DNA from: CAYVVD01 sp964454975
GTDB taxonomy: Bacteria > Bacteroidota > Ignavibacteria > Kapaibacteriales > UBA2268
DNA: 64,000 nt
Reading direction: 5' to 3'
NCBI GenBank assembly: GCA_964454975.1
Contig: CAYVVD010000009.1
Location: 1-64,000 of the forward strand
Every line of letters begins with the position of its first letter. The first letter of the stretch is position 1. The notes beneath the pieces are model-generated. The model ran no database searches. It was not told where the DNA came from and saw only the letters and a program-made list of their open reading frames with translations. Below are positions 44,383 to 53,655 of this stretch, one piece after another. The translations under genes were made by a program, and so were the position numbers.

Positions 44383-45565
44383 TGTTCTTTACTTCGAGGA
44401 TAGATTCAACCATTACATCAACTACTTTATCAATTTCTTCGCGAGTGATAATAAGTGGCGGCAGAAGGCGGATTACATAATCGGCAGCGCAGTTTGCAAG
44501 AACACCTTTCCTGAGCATGAGCGTAACTACGTCACTACATTTAAAGTCCATTTCGACTCCTATCATCAGACCCGCACCACGTATTTCTTTAATATTTTCA
44601 AGCATTTTTGTTTTGTTGCGTATCCTTTCCATGAAGTATTCCCCATCTTCTTTTGCCTTATTTACAAGCCCCTGATTAGCAATCACATCCATTGACGCAA
44701 CCGCTGCAGCACATGCCAGCGGGTTACCGCCAAAAGTTGTGCCATGATTACCGTGCGTCAGCACAGAGGCAACTTCTTCTTTTGCGAGTGTTGCTCCAAT
44801 TGGGACTCCACCACCAAGCGATTTGGCTATAGTGACAATATCAGGCTGAATGCCATAAAGCTGAAAAGCAAACATAGCGCCTGTCCTGCCAAGCCCGCAC
44901 TGGATTTCATCGAAAATCAACAGCGCACCGGTTTCATCGCATCTATTACGCAATGCCTGAAGGAATTTATTTTCAGCGGGGATAATACCACTTTCCCCCT
45001 GAATTGGCTCAATAGCCACGGCGCGAGTGGAATCATCAATACCGCTCAATGCTTCAATATCATTAAAAGGTAATTGTCTGAAACCACCAGGCATAGGGCC
45101 GAAGCCTTCCTGGTATTTTTCCTTTCCCATTGCAATTGTGGTAATCGTTCGCCCGTGGAAGCAATTTGTGAAAGAGATGACATCCCCTGTTTTGCCCTTG
45201 TTGTTGCTATATTTACGGGCAATCTTAAGAGCAGCTTCCATAGCTTCTGCGCCGCTGTTGCAGAAGAATACCCTGTTCATACCCGAGAGCTCTGTAAGCA
45301 TTGCAGCAAGTTTGCTCTGCGGCTCGTTGTAATACAGATTAGAGCAGTGAATAAGTTTTTCAGCCTGTGATTTAATTGCTTCTACAACCTGTGGGTGGCA
45401 GTGTCCCGGGCCGTTGACGGCTATCCCGCCGAGGGCATCAATATATTCATTACCCTCTGAGTCATAGACTTTGCTTCCGAAACCTTTAACAAGTGTTACC
45501 GGGTATCTTTTATAAACCTGGAAATGGGTTTCCTGTTCTACTGTTTGTGCTGTCAAAACTTTCAT
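44375..45565 (-). CDS. argD: Acetylornithine aminotransferase
   Basis: This 396-residue class III PLP aminotransferase converts N-acetylglutamate semialdehyde to N-acetylornithine using glutamate. It shows FCNSGAEAMEAALKIARKYS, NCFHGRT, LIFDEIQCGLGRTGAMFAFQ, and the PLP Lys in IVTIAKSLGGGVPIGA. A related ornithine or succinylornithine aminotransferase would look similar, but the arg operon context decides. It begins one base after the argB stop and overlaps argC. Confidence 0.95.
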   Translation of the reverse strand: MKVLTAQTVEQETHFQVYKRYPVTLVKGFGSKVYDSEGNEYIDALGGIAVNGPGHCHPQVVEAIKSQAEKLIHCSNLYYNEPQSKLAAMLTELSGMNRVFFCNSGAEAMEAALKIARKYSNNKGKTGDVISFTNCFHGRTITTIAMGKEKYQEGFGPMPGGFRQLPFNDIEALSGIDDSTRAVAIEPIQGESGIIPAENKFLQALRNRCDETGALLIFDEIQCGLGRTGAMFAFQLYGIQPDIVTIAKSLGGGVPIGATLAKEEVASVLTHGNHGTTFGGNPLACAAAVASMDVIANQGLVNKAKEDGEYFMERIRNKTKMLENIKEIRGAGLMIGVEMDFKCSDVVTLMLRKGVLANCAADYVIRLLPPLIITREEIDKVVDVMVESILEVKNNG

Positions 45566-45566
45566 T

Positions 45567-46445
45567 TTATTTCTTGATTATAGTTCCTTTAACTTCGCCT
45601 GAAATGAGTTTTAGGAGAATATCTCTTGTAGTACCGTTTGCTATTTCAGCTTTTTCAACACCACTTTCAACGGCAACAATGCATGCATCACATTTGGGGA
45701 TCATACCCCCCTTTATAATTCCTCCCATTTCTTTCTTCACATCATTGACGCTGAATTGATGTATTAGTGTTGAGGGGTCGTCTTTGTCACGCAGGAGCCC
45801 GTCAACATCTGTAAGTACAATATACCTGCCTGCCTCAAGCGCACCTGCCAAATGACCAGCAAACATATCGGCATTGATATTGACATCGTCACCATCAGGC
45901 CCAATCGCTATCGGTGCTATTACAGGAACATACCCGGATTTGAGAAGGATTTCGACAAGCTTAGGATTAATATTTTTGACATCGCCAACCCGGCCGAGGT
46001 CTTTTTCTGTAATTTTACCTTCCTCAACTTCTTTATGGATGCGCATTTTAGCCAGAATCATACCGCCGTCTTTACCTGAAATTCCGACAGCGCGCACGCC
46101 CATGCCATTGATAATCCGCACAAGCTCTCCGTTAACACGACCCTTGAGCGCCATTTCAACATATCGCATTGCATTTGTGTCTGTTTTGCGATGGCCACCT
46201 ATAAATTCTGATTTGATTCCTGCCATTTCCAGGGTTTCGCTTATAGCAGGGCCTCCACCATGAACAAGCACCACGTCATATCCGGAGCGGCGCAAGTGGC
46301 AGATGTTTTCGAGGACATTCTGTTGGATAGCGGGATTTTTCATTGCATTCCCGCCGAATTTGATCAATAGTCTGTTTGTATTTCCATCAGGAGGATTTTT
46401 TGAACTAAAATCCGTAGGTTCTTCTTGCGATTCTGTTTCATACAT
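45567..46445 (-). CDS. argB: Acetylglutamate kinase
   Basis: This 292-residue amino-acid kinase phosphorylates N-acetylglutamate. It has LLIKFGGNAMKNP, the substrate loop LVHGGGPAISETLEMAGI, GISGKDGGMILAKM, and NINADMFAGHLAGALEAGRY followed by IVLTDVDGLL. It is the first gene of the arg operon. The N-terminus carries about 25 acidic extra residues (ETESQEEPTDFSSKNPPDG) before the fold; longer N-termini are linked with arginine-sensitive kinases, but no typical N-terminal helix is seen. Confidence 0.95.
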   Translation of the reverse strand: MYETESQEEPTDFSSKNPPDGNTNRLLIKFGGNAMKNPAIQQNVLENICHLRRSGYDVVLVHGGGPAISETLEMAGIKSEFIGGHRKTDTNAMRYVEMALKGRVNGELVRIINGMGVRAVGISGKDGGMILAKMRIHKEVEEGKITEKDLGRVGDVKNINPKLVEILLKSGYVPVIAPIAIGPDGDDVNINADMFAGHLAGALEAGRYIVLTDVDGLLRDKDDPSTLIHQFSVNDVKKEMGGIIKGGMIPKCDACIVAVESGVEKAEIANGTTRDILLKLISGEVKGTIIKK

Positions 46446-47077
46446 ATGACTATCTATTTTGACTGATTGTTAATTTAAAGTATATTCAAAATTAATGATA
46501 ATATGCTGTTCGGCAAAATATATAAGAATATATTCCAATATACCTCAATTTTAAACATTCAGGACAAATAATAATATAATTCAATTTCAACATTAGACTT
46601 TTGGTGTAAGTTAGGGTTAAATAATGTTTTCCGCCTTTTATTTAAGCAGGCCTATAATTTGTTCAATTAAATGCCGGGGTTTTGTGCTTTTTTTTTTATA
46701 AAAAGGGTACAAAGTATTGAAAGTGTTTATAAACAATTATAATATATTCCGGAAGTGAGGATTGTCCGAACAGGGTCTATATACTAAAACGACTGATTTA
46801 AACTACAGATGAAATATAACCGGGAAATTTTCCATACTCTTCAGATATGAATGTATTTTATATGAAATAAACGAATTTAATCCAAATAGTCGTAGTAAGC
46901 GAATTCGAAGCCCGGGAGATTATTAATTAAAATTTTAAATTTAAAGGCATCCTTCAGCTTAAGCAAAAAAAAGCAATTTCTCTCGAAATTGCTTTTAATT
47001 AGATCTTAGGTTTGCCATTGGTTATGTTTACCGGTAGGCCTTAATTAGAAATAAATAACCTTAGGCTGGCCTAAAAA
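46446..47077. other. Long AT-rich intergenic stretch between argB and the RRM gene
   Basis: No coding potential in six frames. It holds the upstream region of argB, including AT-rich palindromic runs near 46500-46550 (GGTATATTGGAATATATTC on the minus strand) that could be an arginine-repressor type operator, a T10 run near 46688, and the terminator of the RRM gene at 46965-46996. No promoter could be fixed for argB. Confidence 0.5.
46965..46996 (-). terminator. Intrinsic terminator of the RRM gene
   Basis: On the minus strand GCAATTTC, loop GAGA, GAAATTGC (extended by A-T pairs) and then eight T residues. It lies about 80 bases past the RRM stop. Confidence 0.88.
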
Positions 47078-47383
47078 TCAATACCTGCGACGATTGAAAT
47101 CGTTTCTTCTTCCACCGCCGCCGCCGCCGCCGTTTCCACGTTCGGTACGTTCCCTGGCCTCGTTAACGACCAGTTTACGACCATCAAGTTCGTATTGGTT
47201 AAGGGCGTCAATTGCTGACTGAGCCGCATCGTCTTCCATTTCAACGAATCCGAAACCTTTCCTGCGTCCGGTTTCGCGGTCTGTAATCAGTTTTACTGAG
47301 CTTACTTCACCATATTGTTCAAAGAGCGCGCTGATATCTGATTCTTCAACGCTGTAAGGCAAGTTTCCAATATAAATATTCAT
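47078..47383 (-). CDS. RRM-type RNA-binding protein with Gly/Arg tail
   Basis: This 101-residue protein has one RNA recognition motif with RNP2 MNIYIGNLPYSVEES at the start and RNP1 RKGFGFVEMED near residue 45, then a tail of GNGGGGGGGRR and NDFNRRRY. Such glycine-rich RRM proteins are common in Bacteroidota and cyanobacteria and are often cold-induced RNA chaperones. The ATG at 47383 was chosen because the fold begins there. It has its own promoter (47428-47456) and terminator, so it is monocistronic. Confidence 0.92.
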   Translation of the reverse strand: MNIYIGNLPYSVEESDISALFEQYGEVSSVKLITDRETGRRKGFGFVEMEDDAAQSAIDALNQYELDGRKLVVNEARERTERGNGGGGGGGRRNDFNRRRY

Positions 47384-47427
47384 CTGAATTCCATAGAAAA
47401 AAAACAAAAAACTTGCCTACCGGGCAT

Positions 47428-47456
47428 GCAAATATACGAATAATATCAATGAATCA
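47428..47456 (-). promoter_or_regulatory. Bacteroidota-type promoter of the RRM gene
   Basis: On the minus strand TTG, an 18-base spacer and TATATTTG match the TTTG/TAnnTTTG consensus; TATATTTG lies at 47428-47435. The ATG follows about 45 bases later, leaving a short leader. Confidence 0.65.
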
Positions 47457-47916
47457 ACTGTTTTTATTGATATTAATGTGGAAAACTTATTTTTTTGCCC
47501 AAGATAATCCCTTGTTAATGCTGGAAAAGCAAAAATCAAGGCAACCGTTTTAAATATTAAACCTTTCATTTAATTTTGGAATATTAGAAAAGTCGGGAAA
47601 ATGTATCTCGTCGTAGAATATGAGGATTAATTCATAGGCTGTGATAAGCACAATTCCTTTAAACTTTCCAATATTCCTTTATTCTGTCTCTTGTAAGTAC
47701 TTCAAAACTTGCATTTTCCTACAGATCAAAACCGTAAAAGCTAATCCTGGCTAGTAAAAATACCCTGCCGGAACTTCACTACTTATAATAATGTTTAAAT
47801 CCTACTCTCTGACCAAATGAAGAAGTCCATTCAGAATTTTAATACAGATACAATAATTTCACCGCATTACTTAAGGTGAATCTGTAATTTAATACCAGTG
47901 GCAGCTGGCAACAAAT
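47457..47916. other. Gene-free stretch between the RRM and peroxiredoxin genes
   Basis: About 460 bases without an open frame of note or recognisable RNA gene. AT-rich, with scattered short inverted repeats only. Confidence 0.45.
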
Positions 47917-47949
47917 AAAAAGGCCGCCCTTTTCTATGAGCAGCCTTTT
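47917..47949 (-). terminator. Intrinsic terminator after the peroxiredoxin gene
   Basis: AAAAGGC and GCCTTTT arms, with GC pairs inside across one mismatch, close a roughly 14-base loop. On the minus strand it ends in a T run. It lies 20 bases beyond the stop. Confidence 0.75.
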
Positions 47950-47970
47950 AAATTCAAGTGCTATAATTGC

Positions 47971-48615
47971 TTATTTTTCCTGGTCTTTGTAGCAGAACCA
48001 CCAGTCGTAGTTGTCGTACTTGGACATCTTGTACCGGGCTGCTTTTATATCAGTTGCGGGCGGTACGATTACCTTGCTGCCGATAAGCTCGTTATTCGGC
48101 CAGTTAGCAGGCATAGCTACGTGCTCTTTGTCTGCTACCTGTAATCCTTTTATCATTCTGATGAATTCATCAAAATTCCTGCCGAGTTCCTGCGGGTAAA
48201 AGAGAATCGAGCGTACTGTTCCCTCGGGGTCAACAATAAATACCGCGCGGACGGTGTTGTTGCCTTTCTGGGGATGAATTAGTCCGAGCATATCAGCTAC
48301 CTTGCCTGTATCAGCAATAATCGGGAACTGGATTTCCACGTCTAATTTTTCCTTTATCCAGTCAACCCACTTGATGTGTGAGAATACCTGGTCAACACTA
48401 AAGCCAATTAGCTCTGTATTCATACTTTTGAACTCGTCATATCTTTTCTGGAATGCGACGAATTCAGTTGTGCAAACAGGTGTAAAGTCAGCAGGGTGGC
48501 TGAATAAAATATACCATTTGCCTGCCATGTCCTTAGGCAGGTTTAATTTGCCTTGTGTTGTCTGTACTTCCATCTCGGGAAATTTGTCGCCAATCAGTGG
48601 CATTTTGTGTTCCAT
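47971..48615 (-). CDS. Peroxiredoxin, Prx6/1-Cys-like with C-terminal cysteine
   Basis: This 214-residue thiol peroxidase reduces hydrogen peroxide and organic peroxides. The peroxidatic Cys lies in FSHPADFTPVCTTEF near residue 48, with the supporting Thr and, further on, Arg in VRAVFIVDPEGTVRSI. The Prx6-like C-terminal arm ends NYDWWFCYKDQEK, so a second Cys at the very end could resolve the sulfenate, as in archaeal homologues. It is downstream of fur and dps on the same strand; the 118-base gap to dps holds a strong hairpin. Confidence 0.93.
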   Translation of the reverse strand: MEHKMPLIGDKFPEMEVQTTQGKLNLPKDMAGKWYILFSHPADFTPVCTTEFVAFQKRYDEFKSMNTELIGFSVDQVFSHIKWVDWIKEKLDVEIQFPIIADTGKVADMLGLIHPQKGNNTVRAVFIVDPEGTVRSILFYPQELGRNFDEFIRMIKGLQVADKEHVAMPANWPNNELIGSKVIVPPATDIKAARYKMSKYDNYDWWFCYKDQEK

Positions 48616-48674
48616 ATTGCTCTCCTTTATTAATTGGTTATACAGTGAATGTGAAAAAACTTTATTAATATAGG

Positions 48675-48724
48675 CTCTGGCAGGGTTTATGAAAAATCAT
48701 CCCCAGTGGAAGGCCCTGCCAGAG
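48675..48724. repeat. Strong hairpin between dps and the peroxiredoxin gene
   Basis: CTCTGGCAGGG at 48675-48685 pairs perfectly with CCCTGCCAGAG at 48714-48724 (11 pairs) around a 28-base loop. There is no T run after it on either strand, so it is not a standard terminator. It may partly end or stabilise the dps transcript. Confidence 0.7.
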
Positions 48725-48733
48725 TTAAAAAAA

Positions 48734-49210
48734 TTATTTGCTCAGGAATGAATTATACATCCAGACCATCTTTTCCTGCTCGCGGATATAATCGCTCATC
48801 AGCGCATTTGTACCTTCGTCGTTGGCTTCATCAGAAAGCTCGAGAAGGTTCCTCTGCTTGATAAGCAATTCTTTGAAGCTGTTCACGATACTTTCAACAC
48901 ATACTCTGCCATCGGTAACGTTCTTTGCTTCTTTGATCACAGAGGCACTAAGATAATCTGTATAGCTGTGCACCGGTGTTTCTCCAAGTGTTAGTATCCT
49001 TTCAGCAATTTCATCAATCTTAAGAATCAGGTCGTCGTAGAGTTCCTCGAACTTAAGGTGCAATTCGAAGAATTTCTCACCCTTGATATTCCAATGGAAT
49101 CCGCGTACATTCATATAAAACAACTGGTAATTCGCCAATAAATCATTAAGAGCAATTGCAAGCCTTCCGGCTTTTTCATTGTCTAATCCAATGCTTTTTA
49201 CCTGGTCCAT
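48734..49210 (-). CDS. dps: Dps-family DNA-protection/ferritin-like protein
   Basis: This 158-residue four-helix protein shows YQLFYMNVRGFHWNIKGEKF followed by FELHLKFEELYDDLILKIDE, carrying the His and the Asp/Glu of the ferroxidase site at the dimer interface, and ERILTLGETPVHSYTDYL. Dps forms a dodecamer that oxidises iron with peroxide and protects DNA. It starts 11 bases after the fur-type regulator gene, which suggests co-transcription. Confidence 0.94.
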   Translation of the reverse strand: MDQVKSIGLDNEKAGRLAIALNDLLANYQLFYMNVRGFHWNIKGEKFFELHLKFEELYDDLILKIDEIAERILTLGETPVHSYTDYLSASVIKEAKNVTDGRVCVESIVNSFKELLIKQRNLLELSDEANDEGTNALMSDYIREQEKMVWMYNSFLSK

Positions 49211-49221
49211 AACTTCTCCAA

Positions 49222-49644
49222 TTATTTGTTCTTAAAATCACCAAGAATCAATACCTTTACATCTTTTATGTCAAAACCGGGGATTTCCTTTTCCTTTAAA
49301 TAATCCATGATCCTCACGGTTAAATCTTCGTCATGAAAATCTTCAAGTCTGCCGCTATCTTCCGAGAAAAGGTGGTGATGCTTATTAATCTCGATATCAT
49401 ACCGGGATGTTCCGGGTGTGGAAGCAACACTTTGCAGCAGACCTTTTTCGGTAAATGTTTTCAATGTATTATATACTGTGCTGAGCGATATAGTTGGATA
49501 CTTCTTTTTGATATAATTGTAAATCTGCTCTGCAGAGGGGTGGTTGTTGAGCTTGATTATAGCTCTCAGGATTACGATGCGCTGGGTTGTAACTTTCAGC
49601 CCGGCATCGCTTAATAATTCCTGTATATTTTCCATCATGCTCAT
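49222..49644 (-). CDS. Fur-family transcriptional regulator (PerR-like)
   Basis: This 140-residue protein has the winged-helix part LKVTTQRIVILRAIIKLNNH, the recognition region PTISLSTVYNTLKTFTEKGL, and the metal region SRYDIEINKHHHLFSEDSG followed by RLEDFHDEDL. The regulatory His/Asp ligands are visible, but the two CxxC pairs of the structural zinc site are absent (SEDSG instead of CxxC). Its neighbours dps and peroxiredoxin favour a PerR role in peroxide response; an iron-responsive Fur role is possible. An AAAGGTG ribosome site stands before the ATG. Confidence 0.9.
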   Translation of the reverse strand: MSMMENIQELLSDAGLKVTTQRIVILRAIIKLNNHPSAEQIYNYIKKKYPTISLSTVYNTLKTFTEKGLLQSVASTPGTSRYDIEINKHHHLFSEDSGRLEDFHDEDLTVRIMDYLKEKEIPGFDIKDVKVLILGDFKNK

Positions 49645-49736
49645 TTAATTCACCTTTCGATGAATATAACGAATCTATACAGGAATTATTATTATTAAAG
49701 ATAGATTATTATATAGGAGAAACTATTAATTGTTTA

Positions 49737-52163
49737 TTATTCAAAATCAGAATCCATACCCGGCATATCCCGCCCTGTTGGCAGCTCAGCGGATTTGAAA
49801 TTATTGAAATTGTAACTTAGTGTCATTGTAATGACGGGAGCTTTTCTTTCCATGTAATAGTATGTATAAAAAGTTGGCCCCTCGTTTGTGAATTCATGAT
49901 TAGCAGTACTAAAAATGTCCCTGCCCTGTAGAGTAACGGCAAACTGATTGTTTAAAAACTCCTGGCGAATGGCAGTGTTGAAGACGATATTTCCCTCGCG
50001 TGTCCCCTGTGCCCCGACAGTCGGGCTTTCAAAACCGGCATTGAACTGGAAGCGTGTTGCGTCGCCAATTTTAATTGTATTGTTGAATCTCAGGCTCCAG
50101 TTGAAGCTTTCACGGCTGCCGTCTGCATATACTTCGCTTTCAATCCGGTAGTCATACATGTTCGCCATAAGGTTGAAGTTCCAGGATTCGAACAGCTCAT
50201 AATTGAGGGATGCTTCAATGCCGAGAGCAAAATCATCGCCAATGTTGTCCGGGCTGTGAAGGAGTACATTTTCATCATATACAGTCTGTACGCGTTCGAT
50301 TTTATCTTTTGTAACACGGTAATATGCTTCAATGGAGAGCATATTACTGCCGAAGTACTGCTGGAATCCTGCTTCGTAAGAATCAATATACTCCGGTTTT
50401 ACGTCTGGGTTACCGCTCCGTACATTGTAAGCATCAGTCCATGTGAGGAAAGGCTCAAGATACCAGCCGCGCGGGCGCTCTATACGTCTCGAATAACTTG
50501 TCATGAACTGGCTTTCTTTAGATAATTTATATGAAGCGTGTGCAGATGGGAAAATATCCCAACGGTCGATGGAAAATTCCTGGCCGATGGCCGAGGATGT
50601 TACTTTCCGGTATGTGTATTCGCCTCTAACTCCGCCCTGGTAGCCAAAACTGCCGGTTTCACCGGCATACAGCGAATACAAAGCATGGATATCCCTGTCA
50701 TAGATAGTTGCATTATTGTACTCATCAAGCAGATTGTACCGGTTCGAGAGCGTGTCATATTCTAATAATGTCGTCTCTTCGTCGGAAACTCCAATCCTTG
50801 TCTGGTAACCTGCTTCGAATTTATCTGTTTCGTTGAATGGAAGTGTATAGTCCAGGTTTGCCTGAAAGCGGTCGGACGGGCCGTATTCGGTGTTTTTTCT
50901 GCCGCTTGTAATCTCGCCGTTATTATCCACCAGCTCGTCGAGAGATTCTTCCTCGCCGCCCCGGTGCCTGAAATCTGCCTGGAACTTAAGTTCGTGTGTG
51001 GTTTCGCCAAAATTATGATTGTAATTAAAGTTAAATGAGTAGTGATTGCCGGAGCGGAAGAAATCCTCATAGCTGTCATAAGTATTAATAATTTTATCAG
51101 GATCGGACCAGGATTCATAATATAGGTCGCTCAGACCTTCATGCTTACGGTATCCGTAAATCGCCTCGAAAACAATGTTGTCGGATTCAGTAAACGAGTA
51201 CTCAATCCCTGAGCGTAAGCTCCAGTTGTTCCTGTTCCTGGCAGAGTTTCCTTCGGAATTGATGTATGAAAAAATCCCTTCTTTAGTTGTAATCCTTTCG
51301 GAATTGCTTGTACCAGGGTAATGTTCTTTGCTGTAATCACCTCCAATAAAAAGCTTTAGGCCGTCGTACTTATAGCTCATCAGCACGTCGCCGCCATACT
51401 TGTCGTCCAACCCGCCGTTCAGGTTGAATATACCGCTCATTCCTTTCAGCTTCTGCTTTTTAGTAACGATATTCATTATTCCCGAAGTGCCATCAGGGTC
51501 GAACTTAGCGGAAGGGTTTGTAATTATCTCAATTTGGGAAATTGTGCTCGCGGGAATCTGCCTCAGCGCCTCGTCAGTTTCAAGCACTGTTGGCTTGCCG
51601 TCAATAAGCACCATAAAGCTGCCGCTGCCACGCAGGCTCACGTTACCTTCAATATCTACGCTGACGGCAGGTACGTTTTCGAGAACATCAATTGCGCTGC
51701 CTGACAGCGTCGAGTAATTATCTTCCACATTCACAACTTTGCGGTCAATTTTATATTCCATTGCCGGTTTATCGGCTTCTACTTTCACCTCGTCCGACAT
51801 AAAAGAAGACTCGTTCAAAACAATTTCTCCGAGGTCAATTTCCGGATTGCGCGGTGAAACAAAGATTGAATCCAAGCGATGAGTTTCATAGCCAATAAAC
51901 TTTAATTGTGCGTAATACATTCCCGTTTTAACATCATTAATTATAAAGGCTCCCTGCGAATCAGTAATATCGCCGAAAAGGGCTTTATTGTCGCGGACTG
52001 AGTAAAGCGCCACATTGGCATAGGGCATTCCATTGCCTGTTTCAGCATCAACGATACGGCCCCTGACCGTACCGGAAAAATTGGTGGAAACGCCACGCCC
52101 ACGGGGCTGAGCAATCAATTCAGAGGCAAGAACAATCACTAAAAACAAAAATATAAATTTCAT
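49737..52163 (-). CDS. TonB-dependent receptor-like outer-membrane beta-barrel protein
   Basis: This 808-residue protein has a signal peptide (MKFIFLFLVIVLASELIAQP), a carboxypeptidase-regulatory-like domain (about 30-115: GRIVDAETGNGMPYANVALY), a plug domain (about 130-230: VEDNYSTLSGSAIDVLENVP, GSGSFMVLIDGKPT) and a beta-barrel of the OMP_b-brl_3 type to the end. The terminal residue is not aromatic (MDSDFE). The ligand is unknown. It lies 92 bases upstream of the Fur-type regulator on the same strand, which could fit iron or peroxide control, an inference. Confidence 0.9.
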   Translation of the reverse strand: MKFIFLFLVIVLASELIAQPRGRGVSTNFSGTVRGRIVDAETGNGMPYANVALYSVRDNKALFGDITDSQGAFIINDVKTGMYYAQLKFIGYETHRLDSIFVSPRNPEIDLGEIVLNESSFMSDEVKVEADKPAMEYKIDRKVVNVEDNYSTLSGSAIDVLENVPAVSVDIEGNVSLRGSGSFMVLIDGKPTVLETDEALRQIPASTISQIEIITNPSAKFDPDGTSGIMNIVTKKQKLKGMSGIFNLNGGLDDKYGGDVLMSYKYDGLKLFIGGDYSKEHYPGTSNSERITTKEGIFSYINSEGNSARNRNNWSLRSGIEYSFTESDNIVFEAIYGYRKHEGLSDLYYESWSDPDKIINTYDSYEDFFRSGNHYSFNFNYNHNFGETTHELKFQADFRHRGGEEESLDELVDNNGEITSGRKNTEYGPSDRFQANLDYTLPFNETDKFEAGYQTRIGVSDEETTLLEYDTLSNRYNLLDEYNNATIYDRDIHALYSLYAGETGSFGYQGGVRGEYTYRKVTSSAIGQEFSIDRWDIFPSAHASYKLSKESQFMTSYSRRIERPRGWYLEPFLTWTDAYNVRSGNPDVKPEYIDSYEAGFQQYFGSNMLSIEAYYRVTKDKIERVQTVYDENVLLHSPDNIGDDFALGIEASLNYELFESWNFNLMANMYDYRIESEVYADGSRESFNWSLRFNNTIKIGDATRFQFNAGFESPTVGAQGTREGNIVFNTAIRQEFLNNQFAVTLQGRDIFSTANHEFTNEGPTFYTYYYMERKAPVITMTLSYNFNNFKSAELPTGRDMPGMDSDFE

Positions 52164-52546
52164 ATTCGTAACAATTTATTTAAAAACCTGCCCACACATA
52201 AGACACATAACGGATGAAAAGGTTTATAGTTGATGTGCTTATTTGATGATTTGCTGATGCTAACTGTTCCCTGCCGGCGGGGGAATAAAATGGGGTGGGG
52301 AAATGATTTACCAAATACGATGTGTTGATATTAATTTGTCATTCCCGCGAGAGCAGGAATCTGATATAATCCCACTCTGTTGTTCCTGCGGAAGCAGGCG
52401 TAACAGGATAATTGATCCTAAGCCTTAAACTTTTAAATCAGTTAGCTGTCGTGTCAATGTACCAGATGCTACTCTGTGTTCAGGATGACGTGTAAGCCGT
52501 AAAATTTGCCATAGGCATCCCAATGGAAAAAACCTAAAAACCAACT
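52164..52546. other. Intergenic stretch with REP-like sequences
   Basis: No coding potential. It holds a GTCATTCCCGCGAGAGC-type palindrome at 52338-52363 and a diverged relative (TTCCTGCGGAAGCAGG) at about 52382-52400, both of the kind seen again near 60755 and 61461. Confidence 0.5.
52338..52363 (+). repeat. dRS3-like palindromic repeat, copy A
   Basis: GTCATTCCCGCGAGAGCAGG followed by AATCTG, i.e. the ATTCCC-N8-GGGAAT pattern with one mismatch in the right arm. Two further copies are at 60755-60780 and 61461-61487. Confidence 0.65.
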
Positions 52547-53644
52547 TCACATTGCCTTCTTCTCGACAAACTTCGAACTCATTATCCTTGCTGTGCCCAT
52601 GTATGATGGTTTGAAGGCTATCTTGCTTCCGACATGGTACTTCTTTTTGCCGCTGCTGTCTATGTTGTCTCCGAGGTCGTAAACGGTTAGGTCGGAGGTA
52701 GTACCAAAGAATTTCACGCTTTTGTCCTTTGGCGTGATTTCTTCAACATCTACATCGAGAATGCCAAAGTCCAGGATTGCCCTGCTGCTGGTTTCATCTT
52801 CTTTGTATTCAACTCCCTCTGCAGCATGTCCTACGTTACCTTCTGAAAGTATCCCGTCCGGGATGTATTCCTTCTCCTCCAACTCGACCACTGTAGCCTT
52901 GTATGTGAATGCATCAATGGATAGTGTAGAGAATTTACTGTTCGTCAGGGGGCTTGTCCCGAGGAAAACGGATTCGCCGTTGCGGAAATGATTTACATCC
53001 TTTGGTATGCGTTTCTTTGATACAAGGGGCAAAGTAATGGAACTGCCGCCTGATATCAGCGGCAGTTCCATGTTGAATTTTGCTTCGAGCACTTGTTTGT
53101 ATAAAGAAAGCTGAATCAATTTATCATAAGTTGGCTCTACGCCGTGGAGGCAGCCGAGGTTCGAGCCGATTCCAATTATCCTGATGTTCTCCATTTGCGC
53201 TGCATGACTGAAGAAGTCCCCGATGTTTTCCCGGAGGATGCCTTCGCGCAGCTCTCCAAGCTCAATCATAACAATCACTTCGTGTATCTTGCCCTGCTTT
53301 GCCGCTTCGTTGTTAAGCGATTCCATCATTCTCCCTGATGTATTCAGGGAGATGTCTGCAAGCTCTACGATTTGCTTTGCATAGCTGAGCACACCGGGCT
53401 TAATATACATTGTTTTCAAATCCGGTCTGATGTTCCTGACTTTCCTGAGGTTGGAAATCCGCGATTCACCTATAGAATGAATGCCATTCATAGATTCGTG
53501 GTGCAGGATGTCCTTCAGGACAGCATCATGCCCTGCCACGACCTTGGTAACAAGTGTCCAGACCTGATTATGCTTTTTGTGCAACCTGTTCAGCTTTTCT
53601 ATGTTGGCAATTATCTTTGAAGTTCTAATTTCGACTTCAGCCAT
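52547..53644 (-). CDS. PLP-dependent amino-acid racemase (alanine/ornithine racemase-like)
   Basis: This 365-residue protein of the alanine-racemase N-terminal domain family has the PLP Lys in VWTLVTKVVAGHD near residue 34, then SIGESRISNLRKV, TMYIKPGVLSYAKQ, GIGSNLGCLHGVEPTYD and LISGGSSITLPL for phosphate binding. It lacks a typical Alr signature and is closer to ornithine racemase or YhfX-type proteins. It probably interconverts L- and D-forms of a basic or other amino acid, which is inference. It is the last gene of an operon with a GNAT enzyme (11-base gap) and a symporter. Confidence 0.82.
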   Translation of the reverse strand: MAEVEIRTSKIIANIEKLNRLHKKHNQVWTLVTKVVAGHDAVLKDILHHESMNGIHSIGESRISNLRKVRNIRPDLKTMYIKPGVLSYAKQIVELADISLNTSGRMMESLNNEAAKQGKIHEVIVMIELGELREGILRENIGDFFSHAAQMENIRIIGIGSNLGCLHGVEPTYDKLIQLSLYKQVLEAKFNMELPLISGGSSITLPLVSKKRIPKDVNHFRNGESVFLGTSPLTNSKFSTLSIDAFTYKATVVELEEKEYIPDGILSEGNVGHAAEGVEYKEDETSSRAILDFGILDVDVEEITPKDKSVKFFGTTSDLTVYDLGDNIDSSGKKKYHVGSKIAFKPSYMGTARIMSSKFVEKKAM

Positions 53645-53655
53645 TTTTCTGCCTT

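Noticed and set aside
49645..49736. PerR or Fur box before the Fur-type regulator gene
   Set aside because: AT-rich sequence with ATAATAAT runs but no convincing 7-1-7 inverted repeat; too degenerate to call.
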